Shown one piece after another: positions 58,561 through 64,000 of a stretch of DNA of 64,000 nucleotides. The DNA is from Clostridiales bacterium (GTDB lineage Bacteria > Bacillota > Clostridia > Oscillospirales > Oscillospiraceae): assembly GCA_019423635.1 (NCBI GenBank), contig JAHZBA010000010.1:18534-82533 (forward strand). The letters run 5' to 3'. A model generated the notes under the pieces. It saw nothing but the letters and a program-made list of their open reading frames with translations, ran no database searches and was not told the DNA's origin. Position numbers and translations under genes: made by a program. Within the stretch, counting starts at the first letter, position 1. Each line of letters opens with the position of its first letter.

Positions 58561-59445
58561 TTACTGCTTTTCCCGGTCGTAGGCCACGATCACCCGCCGG
58601 TTGGGGTCTACCCCGGTGGAGTAGGTGGTCACGTTGGGCACGTCCTGCAGCGCCATGTGAATCACGTGCCGCTCGTAGGCGTTCATGGGCTCCAGGGTCA
58701 CGCTGCGGCGGTAGCGCACCACCTTGCCGGCCACCTTCCGGGCCAGATGCCGGAGGCTCTGCTCCCGCTTGTCCCGGTAGCCCTCGGCGTCCAGCTGGAC
58801 CCGGACCCGGTTCCCGGTGCGGTTCACGGCGTAGCTGGTCAGCTGCTGGATGGCGTCCAGGGTCTCCCCCCGGCGGCCGATCAGCGCACCCATGCGCTCG
58901 CCCTCCAGAATCACCTTGTAGCGGCCCTTCTCCGGCTGGTAGACCTTGATCTCAGCGCTGGACTCCATGTGCTCCAGAAGGCCCACCAGGAAGGTGCGGA
59001 TGGCCTCCGCCTTCTCGTCGTGGACCTCCTCCCCCAGATCCTGCACGGGGGCGGCGGGCTCCTCCGGAAGGGCCTCCTCCGCCTTTTTCTCCGGCCGGGG
59101 CGCCCGCTCGGCCCGGGGCTGCTCGTCCCGCTTCTCCGGGCGCTTCTTCTCCCGGGGACGCTGCTCCCGGCGGGGGCGCTCCTCCCGGGGCCTGGCCTCT
59201 TCTCCCGGCTCCGGACCGGGCTCCGGTCTGGCCTCCGCCTTCGGCTCCGGCCGGAGCTCCTCCTCGTCCTCCGGGCCGTAGTAAACCCGGACCTTGGCGG
59301 GACAGGCGCCCAGACCTAAAAAGCCGGATTTTGCCCGCTCCAGAATCTCCACAGACACATCGTCCCGGTCCATCTCCAGCTGCCGCAGCGCGGCGGCGAT
59401 GGCCTCGTCATCGGTTTTCCCGGTCACGTCGATATACTGTCTCAT
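58561..59445 (-). CDS. jag: Jag/KhpB-type RNA-binding protein
   Basis: A 294-residue protein with an N-terminal Jag domain (about 1-50, SGFLGLGACPAKVRVYY) and a long charged Arg/Glu/Pro linker (about 60-140). A KH domain (about 150-225, with GALIGRRGETLDAIQQL) and a C-terminal R3H domain (about 230-290, YERHVIHMALQDVPNV) follow. It is the KhpB/EloR homologue that binds RNA and influences elongation. It follows yidC as expected. Confidence 0.95.
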   Translation of the reverse strand: MRQYIDVTGKTDDEAIAAALRQLEMDRDDVSVEILERAKSGFLGLGACPAKVRVYYGPEDEEELRPEPKAEARPEPGPEPGEEARPREERPRREQRPREKKRPEKRDEQPRAERAPRPEKKAEEALPEEPAAPVQDLGEEVHDEKAEAIRTFLVGLLEHMESSAEIKVYQPEKGRYKVILEGERMGALIGRRGETLDAIQQLTSYAVNRTGNRVRVQLDAEGYRDKREQSLRHLARKVAGKVVRYRRSVTLEPMNAYERHVIHMALQDVPNVTTYSTGVDPNRRVIVAYDREKQ

Positions 59446-59454
59446 CTTATTTCC

Positions 59455-60627
59455 TCACTCTTTATCGTCGTCATAGCGGTCCTCCCGGTAAGCCCGGCCC
59501 CTGGCGTAGGGGCGGTTTCCAACCCGTCCCGCCTCGGTGGTGCTCTTGCCGGCCCTGGCCGCTTTGGCCGCCTTGGCGGCTTGCGCCGCTCTCTGCTTTT
59601 CCTTGAGAGACTGCTTCTTCTGCTGCTGCTTTCGCTGCTCCTCCTGCTGGCGGCGGCCCTCCTCGATCCGTTTCTGCCGTTCCGCCTGGCGGGCCTCGTA
59701 GCGGGCGTTCTCCTCTTCCTCCAGCTTCTTGTTGAAGAACTTGCCCATGATGATCTCCTGAATCAGGGAGAAGACGCTCTGGGCAATCCAGTACACACCC
59801 AGGGCCGCGGGCATGATGAAGGCAATGTACACGCTCATCAGGGGCATCATGTACATCATGGACTTGGTGGTGGAAGCGGCGGCGCCCTCCTGGGGCTGCT
59901 GCTTCATGGTGACCTTGCTCATGAGCAGCTGGGACCCGCCGGCCAGGATGGGGATCAGAATCAGGCCGATGACCGCCCAGGTGGGCGCGAAGGCCTTCAC
60001 GGCGTCCCAGGGGTTCATGGCCAGATCCAGACCCAGGAAGCTGTAGTCCAGGTCAATCCAGTTCTCCAGCCCGTTCACAGCCTCGGGGAGCTGGGTCCGC
60101 AGGGCGTTGGCCAGGTTGATCTGGCCGTAGGGCATGAGCTGGGGCAGGCCGCTCTTGTCCAGGGCCATGGTGCCGTCCTCCGCCAGCTTGACGATGTTCT
60201 CCATGTTGATGCCGGCGTTGTAGGCGGTGTCAATGAGGCTGTGGAGCACGTCCTTGCCCAGCATCATGAAGTGGGTGATGGGCTGGCGGATGATGGAGTA
60301 CAGCGCCAGCAGAATGGGCAGGGGCAAAAAGCTCCACAGGCACCCGCTCATGGGGTTGACGCCCTCTTCCGCGTAGAACTTCTGCAGCTCCTCGTTCATC
60401 TTCATCTGATTGTTGGCGTACTTCTTCTGAATCTCCTGCATTTTTCCGGACATCCGGCTCATCCGCATCATGCTCTTTTTGGACTTCATCTGGAAGGGCA
60501 GCATGATGAGCTTGATGACCAGGGTAAAGAGAATCAGAGCAGCGCCGTAAGACCCGGTCAGCTCATAGAAAAAACGAACCAGCCAGGCAAAGGGGATACA
60601 GATATAGTATCCAATCGTTGAAAACAT
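59455..60627 (-). CDS. yidC: Membrane protein insertase YidC/OxaA
   Basis: The 390-residue insertase has five membrane segments and the conserved FSMLKNPM-like block (IMLPFQMKSKKSMMRM, cytoplasmic hairpin). NPMSGCLWSFLPLPILLALYS and MMYMMPLMSVYIAFIMPAALGVYW are further marks. The tail is rich in Lys, Arg and Gln, typical of Gram-positive YidC for ribosome contact. It inserts membrane proteins with or without Sec. It belongs to the rnpA-yidD-yidC-jag cluster. Confidence 0.95.
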   Translation of the reverse strand: MFSTIGYYICIPFAWLVRFFYELTGSYGAALILFTLVIKLIMLPFQMKSKKSMMRMSRMSGKMQEIQKKYANNQMKMNEELQKFYAEEGVNPMSGCLWSFLPLPILLALYSIIRQPITHFMMLGKDVLHSLIDTAYNAGINMENIVKLAEDGTMALDKSGLPQLMPYGQINLANALRTQLPEAVNGLENWIDLDYSFLGLDLAMNPWDAVKAFAPTWAVIGLILIPILAGGSQLLMSKVTMKQQPQEGAAASTTKSMMYMMPLMSVYIAFIMPAALGVYWIAQSVFSLIQEIIMGKFFNKKLEEEENARYEARQAERQKRIEEGRRQQEEQRKQQQKKQSLKEKQRAAQAAKAAKAARAGKSTTEAGRVGNRPYARGRAYREDRYDDDKE

Positions 60628-60782
60628 AGATTTGTCCTCTCGTTTTGTTCAGTAAGGGAGATACTCTCTCCCAGGTTTCCGGCAGCGGAGGATTTCCTGC
60701 GCTGCCGGACAAGTCGGAATTTCCGGAGGGAAGGAGTTTGGAACCCAGGCTCCTCCGCAAAAGCGGAGACAGGGTGTTCCGC
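60628..60782. repeat. Hairpins between yidC and small membrane gene
   Basis: CCGGCAGCG/CGCTGCCGG and CTCCGC-AAAA-GCGGAG stems occur in the 155-nt leader of yidC. They may act as an attenuator-like leader. No gene is present. Confidence 0.55.
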
Positions 60783-60980
60783 TCATTTGAAGGGATTCAA
60801 GATATGCACACCAACCCCGACGATGAGTCCCCCCACCAGAGCGGCCTTGAATCCGCTGCCGTTCAGTAAGAGCAGAATGAATGCGACGATAAACATGATG
60901 CTGCCGCAGCCGCAGCCGCTGTTGGAGCTGCCGCCGCCGCTGGGAATATAATCATCAAAATACACCCAGTATCCCATCAA
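60783..60980 (-). CDS. Small membrane protein, unrecognised
   Basis: A 65-residue protein: a polar N terminus with a YWVYFDDYIPSGGGSSNSGCGCG stretch, then hydrophobic segments SIMFIVAFILLLL and FKAALVGGLIVGVGVHIL. The cysteine-glycine cluster before the membrane part is unusual. It sits in the yidD-yidC gap of the rnpA operon. I do not recognise it; start at 60980 or the next Met is uncertain. Confidence 0.6.
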   Translation of the reverse strand: MMGYWVYFDDYIPSGGGSSNSGCGCGSIMFIVAFILLLLNGSGFKAALVGGLIVGVGVHILNPFK

Positions 60981-61060
60981 GATCTCCCCTTCTCAGCATC
61001 CATCTCTTCGCGCTCATGAAAAGAGTTCAGATGCCTTGTCCCGATTCTTCTCTCTTTCTG

Positions 61061-61270
61061 TTATGGGACTGGATCATAGCCCCCCCTGTGAAAGGGGTTG
61101 CACCGTAGAATCCGCCTGAAGGCCATCCAGCCGCCCTTGACGGCGCCATACTTCTCAATGGCCTCCAGGGCGTACTGAGAGCAGGTGGGCGTATACCGGC
61201 AGCAGGGAGGAAAACAGGGGGAGATAAACTTTCGGTAAAACCGGATGATCTCAATCATCACACGCTTCAT
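61061..61270 (-). CDS. yidD: Membrane protein insertion efficiency factor YidD
   Basis: A 69-residue YidD-family protein. The motif FISPCFPPCCRYTPTCSQYALEAIEKYG is diagnostic, followed by RRILRCNPFHRGGYDPVP. It overlaps rnpA by 4 bp and assists YidC-dependent insertion. The ATG at 61270 is used; a longer frame runs into rnpA's coding sequence. Confidence 0.95.
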   Translation of the reverse strand: MKRVMIEIIRFYRKFISPCFPPCCRYTPTCSQYALEAIEKYGAVKGGWMAFRRILRCNPFHRGGYDPVP

Positions 61271-61668
61271 GGCCTGTCCTCCGGATTTCCGGGACCCTTT
61301 CCCCCGGCGCGGGGGATGTCCTGCTTTTTTGCGTCCTGCAGGAGGTCCAGCTTCCTGCAAAGGCGCAGGAAGGTCTCGTTCAGCTCCCGCCAGGAGACCG
61401 TGGGCGTCCGGCTCCGGGCCACCAGAATGATGTCCCAGCCCTGCTTGAGGCGTCCGCCGTTGAGGCGGTAGACCTCCCGCAGGCGGCGCCGGGCCCGGTT
61501 GCGGACCACCGCGCCGCCGATCTTCACCGAGGCCGTCAGCCCCAGGCGGTTGTGGCCCAGGCGGTTCCTCCGGCAGTAGAGCACCATGCTCCCGCCGGCG
61601 GCGGAGGCTCCCCGCTGGTACAGCCGGCGGAACTCATGATTCTTTTTCAGCGTCACCGCCTGCTTCAT
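61267..61668 (-). CDS. rnpA: Ribonuclease P protein component
   Basis: A 133-residue basic protein that supports the RNase P RNA in tRNA 5' maturation. The RNR motif is RNRARRRLREVYR, preceded by LGLTASVKIGGAV and followed by DIILVARS. It is longer than usual by a polar C-terminal tail after KLDLLQDAKK. It follows rpmH in the canonical order. Confidence 0.95.
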   Translation of the reverse strand: MKQAVTLKKNHEFRRLYQRGASAAGGSMVLYCRRNRLGHNRLGLTASVKIGGAVVRNRARRRLREVYRLNGGRLKQGWDIILVARSRTPTVSWRELNETFLRLCRKLDLLQDAKKQDIPRAGGKGPGNPEDRP

Positions 61669-61822
61669 GGCTGCCTCTTCCGCCGCCTCCGGGACGGCCT
61701 GTCCGAATGATCTGCAAACTGTTGTAGGGACGGAGGAATCTCACAAAATTCCCGCCGTCCCTGCAGACGTGTGTTTCAATTCTCCTGCGTCTGCGCGGCG
61801 CCGAGCGCTTCCCAGCCGGGGA

Positions 61823-61963
61823 TCAATAAGACAGACGGAGCCGGCCCTTGGCGCGGCGGCGGGAGAGGACCTTGCGGCCGTTGGCCGTGGCCATCCGCTT
61901 GCGGAAGCCGTGGACCTTCTGGCCATGGAGCTTCTTGGGCTGATAGGTACGTTTCGTTGCCAT
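61823..61963 (-). CDS. rpmH: 50S ribosomal protein L34
   Basis: The 46-residue protein MATKRTYQPKKLHGQKVHGF... ends RRRAKGRLRLSY; it is the small basic L34 family of the 50S subunit. AGGAGG precedes the ATG at 61963. It is the first gene of rpmH-rnpA-yidD-yidC-jag, divergent from dnaA, as in most bacteria. Confidence 0.97.
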   Translation of the reverse strand: MATKRTYQPKKLHGQKVHGFRKRMATANGRKVLSRRRAKGRLRLSY

Positions 61964-62080
61964 CCTTCGTGACACCTCCTGTCAAATTTCCGGCCGCTGT
62001 GGGCGGCCTTACTCGACACCGCTTCCCTGCCGGGAAGAGGCGCAGTAACCATTTTTAACGCCTTTGACGGCGCGAGAATT

Positions 62081-62110
62081 AGTATATCATATCACGGCAA
62101 AAGGTGTCAA
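62081..62110 (-). promoter_or_regulatory. Promoter for rpmH operon
   Basis: On the minus strand TTGACA and TATACT are spaced by 18 nt, about 120 nt before the rpmH start. The 373-bp rpmH-dnaA gap is AT-rich in its centre and holds a perfect AACAAGATCTTGTT palindrome near 62197. No clear DnaA box is seen in it. Confidence 0.75.
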
Positions 62111-62266
62111 TAAAAACTTGAAATTTCCAAAACGCCGTCTTTTTTCTCCCCTTCCTGATCGGAAAATCAAAATGTTGAGGATCTTCTTCGGAATCCAACA
62201 AGATCTTGTTCTCCACCCCCGCCTTAAAAAATTCCACTTTATATTTAGAATATGTATCATATTGTA

Positions 62267-62295
62267 TTGCCTGGAGGCCAAATTTTTGGTATAAT
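62267..62295 (+). promoter_or_regulatory. Promoter for dnaA
   Basis: TTGCCT and a perfect TATAAT are spaced by 17 nt, 41 nt before the TTG start codon of dnaA. Confidence 0.8.
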
Positions 62296-62336
62296 AAAGG
62301 AGCTGTGCAAATCCAGAAAAAGAGAGGTGGGTTTCG

Positions 62337-63653
62337 TTGAACTCCGTCGCAGACGTATGGAGCAATGTCTTACAGCAGCTGAAAAAGGATCTCTCGGAGA
62401 CCACCATCGCCACCTGGTTCGATGAGCTGGAGGCGGTGGACATCCAGGGAAACGTCTTTCTTCTCTGCTGTCCCAACGAATTCAAAAAGGGCTACATTGA
62501 GTCCCTGTTCCTGGGCAACATCAAGACCGCCCTGCGGGATATCTTCTCCATGGACTTTGAGGTGAAGATCCTGCTCTCCCGGGCGGAGCTGAGCGGCGGA
62601 AGGCCGCCCCAGCCCGGGGACCGGTTCTCCACCGACGAATTCACCTTCGAGGCCTTCGTGGTGGGGCCCTCCAACAAGCTGGCCTACGCCGCCTCCCTCT
62701 CCGTGGCGGAGCACCCGGCCAAAAACTACAACCCCCTGCTGATCTACGGAGACTCCGGCCTTGGCAAGACGCACCTGATCTACGCCATCGCCAACGTTAT
62801 CCGGCGAAATGACCCCCAGGCGAAAATCGCCTACGTCAAGGGGGACGATTTCACCAACGAGCTGGTGAACGCCATTCAGGCGGGCCCCCACAAGACCGCG
62901 GAGATGCGGGAGAAGTACCGCCAGGCGGACCTGCTGCTGGTGGACGATATCCAGTTCATCGCCGGCAAGAAGCAGACCCAGGAGGAGTTCTTCCACACCT
63001 TCAACAACCTCTACGAGTCCGGCCGGCAGATCGTGCTGACCTCCGACCGTCCCCCCTCTGAGATGACGCTGCTGGAGGACCGGCTGCGGACCCGGTTTGA
63101 GTGGGGCCTTCTGGTGGACGTGGCTCCGCCGGACTTTGAGACCCGGGTGGCCATCATCAAGAACAAGGCGGCGCTTCTTGGAATGCAGCTGCCGGACAAG
63201 ATCATCCAGTATATTGCGGACAACGTCACCGCCAACGTCCGGCAGCTGGAGGGCACCATCCACAAGATTCTGGCCTACAAGGACCTGCTGGGCAGCGAGA
63301 CCGACGAGGAAACCGTCACCAGGGCCATGCAGGATATCTTAAAACGCAGCAGCGAGTACATCCCCACCCCGGAGGGGATTCTGGAATATATCTGCAAGTA
63401 CTACGGAATCGAAGAGTCTGTCATCCGCGGCCAGCAGCGGGTCCGGGAGGCGGTCCAGGCCCGGCAGATCGCCATGTACCTGATCCGCTCCATGACGAAC
63501 CTCTCCGCGGTGGACATCGGCAGAGTCTTCAACAACCGGGATCACTCCACGGTGCTCTACTCCATCCAGCAGGTGGAGAAGAAAATGAAGAAGGACCCGC
63601 ATTTCGCGGAGACCGTCAAGGAGATCAAGACGAATATCAACTCCAAGCAGTAG
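62337..63653 (+). CDS. dnaA: Chromosomal replication initiator protein DnaA
   Basis: A 438-residue initiator. Domain I (about 1-85) has WSNVLQQLKKDLSETTIATWF. Domain II is short. The AAA+ domain III (from about 100) has PLLIYGDSGLGKTHL and LLLVDDIQFIAGKKQTQEEFFHTFN. Domain IV binds DnaA boxes with DIGRVFNNRDHSTVLYSIQQVEKK. The start is a TTG at 62337 with AGAGAGGTGG upstream. It opens oriC, most likely just downstream. Confidence 0.97.
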   Translation: MNSVADVWSNVLQQLKKDLSETTIATWFDELEAVDIQGNVFLLCCPNEFKKGYIESLFLGNIKTALRDIFSMDFEVKILLSRAELSGGRPPQPGDRFSTDEFTFEAFVVGPSNKLAYAASLSVAEHPAKNYNPLLIYGDSGLGKTHLIYAIANVIRRNDPQAKIAYVKGDDFTNELVNAIQAGPHKTAEMREKYRQADLLLVDDIQFIAGKKQTQEEFFHTFNNLYESGRQIVLTSDRPPSEMTLLEDRLRTRFEWGLLVDVAPPDFETRVAIIKNKAALLGMQLPDKIIQYIADNVTANVRQLEGTIHKILAYKDLLGSETDEETVTRAMQDILKRSSEYIPTPEGILEYICKYYGIEESVIRGQQRVREAVQARQIAMYLIRSMTNLSAVDIGRVFNNRDHSTVLYSIQQVEKKMKKDPHFAETVKEIKTNINSKQ

Positions 63654-63870
63654 TTTTTCCTGTTTTTCTGTGGAAAAGGAAAAAGACTCTGTGGAAAACT
63701 GTCCTTTTTGGCAGAGCCGGGGAAAAGACGGAAAATTTTCCAGATTCCCGCGGGAGACGGAATCCGCTGCGGTTCATGGGATTCGGCCGTTTTTCCACAT
63801 TCTTTCTCTCTACGATGATAAATTCTAACTTATATTCTCTGTTTTCTGGAAAAGAACCTTGAATTTTCGA
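63654..63870. other. Probable oriC region downstream of dnaA
   Basis: DnaA-box-like sequences TGTGGAAAA occur at 63669-63677 and 63690-63698, and TTTTCCACA at 63791-63799. These differ from TTATCCACA at positions 3 and 4. An AT-rich stretch (63814-63850, with GATAAATTCTAACTTATATT) could be the unwinding element. No perfect TTATCCACA is present in the window here. Position after dnaA fits Bacillota origins. Confidence 0.6.
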
Positions 63871-63904
63871 AATTGGCAAAAAAATTGGAAGCCGGTTCTT
63901 GCGG

Positions 63905-64000
63905 CGGAACGGCGCGCCGAGTCGTCGCGCCCTACGAAGGGGCTGGGGGGTGAGACGGGGAAACCCTCTCCGTCACCGCCTGCGGCGGTGCCACCTCTCC
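63905..64000. repeat. Dispersed GGCGCGCC and CTCTCCC repeats, cut by window end
   Basis: A GGCGCGCCGAGTCGTCGCGCCCTACG unit (63912-63939) and an incomplete CCTCTCCGTCACCGCCTGCGGCGGTG unit (from 63966) repeat the cluster seen near 46010-46125. The gene or region beyond is outside the window. Confidence 0.8.

Noticed and set aside
61964..62336. oriC between rpmH and dnaA
   Set aside because: The gap is AT-rich and carries promoters for both genes, but no DnaA-box-like sequence was found, unlike the region after dnaA.

Overview
The window is a GC-rich Bacillota chromosome segment, probably from the Oscillospirales (Oscillospiraceae-type gut anaerobe). The evidence is the gene set (soj/spo0J-type parAB with parS sites, jag/yidC/rnpA/rpmH/dnaA, a glyQS T-box, ADI-pathway genes, YwiB/DUF1934 beside argS and murI), Gram-positive style AGGAGG ribosome binding sites, and many dispersed GC-rich hairpin repeats between genes. 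The genus cannot be named from sequence alone. I saw no rRNA or tRNA gene and no CRISPR array.

Layout. 1-8.2 kb: a truncated ABC exporter, an FAD oxidoreductase, a DUF6512-like membrane protein, azlCD, and the murI-DUF1934-argS operon. 8.2-16.4 kb: 44-bp tandem repeats, lspA-rluD, an HPr-like gene, an LRR/SLH surface protein, then arcA, arcB and a YfcC-type carrier. 16.4-22.6 kb (minus strand): GlsB-like protein, TatD-linked radical SAM protein, a tandem pair of XRE regulators, an RHH gene split by a MITE, tatD, an MTA/SAH nucleosidase, a DnaC-like loader and a DnaD protein. 22.6-37.5 kb (plus strand): orphan PoNi-type immunity gene, flavodoxin, zapA, U32 protein, dut, maf, mreC-mreD-mrdA, a GH13 enzyme, parA-parB and a coiled-coil membrane protein, with seven intact parS sites and one split by an inserted element. 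37.8-50.7 kb: serS, small regulator modules, mscL-rsmG, a MinD-like ATPase, a methylglyoxal-synthase-like protein, hisS, aspS, and an AlaX-like editing protein. 51.4-58.3 kb (mainly minus): LtaS-like sulfatase and glyS under a T-box, a candidate type I toxin-antitoxin locus, an ECF sigma/anti-sigma pair, and a SUKH protein. 58.5-64 kb: jag-yidC-small protein-yidD-rnpA-rpmH on minus and dnaA on plus, with a probable oriC after dnaA.

How it fits together. The right end is the replication-origin neighbourhood: dnaA and a likely oriC, the membrane-insertion/RNase P cluster, and about 25 kb away a parABS centromere with clustered parS. Cell-shape and division genes (zapA, mre, mrdA, maf) sit beside parABS. 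Four aminoacyl-tRNA synthetases besides argS share the area, but only glyS shows a T-box.

The most interesting material is non-coding. (i) A 320-440-nt repeat occurs three times, always upstream of a gene in the same relative orientation, with compensatory changes in its stems. (ii) A toxin-like 28-codon ORF has a convergent antisense RNA driven by a perfect TTGACA-17-TATAAT promoter. (iii) One hairpin element is inserted exactly inside a parS site, and another MITE, flanked by TA, splits an RHH gene. (iv) Paralogous DUF6809/XRE modules occur, one with an in-frame amber stop.
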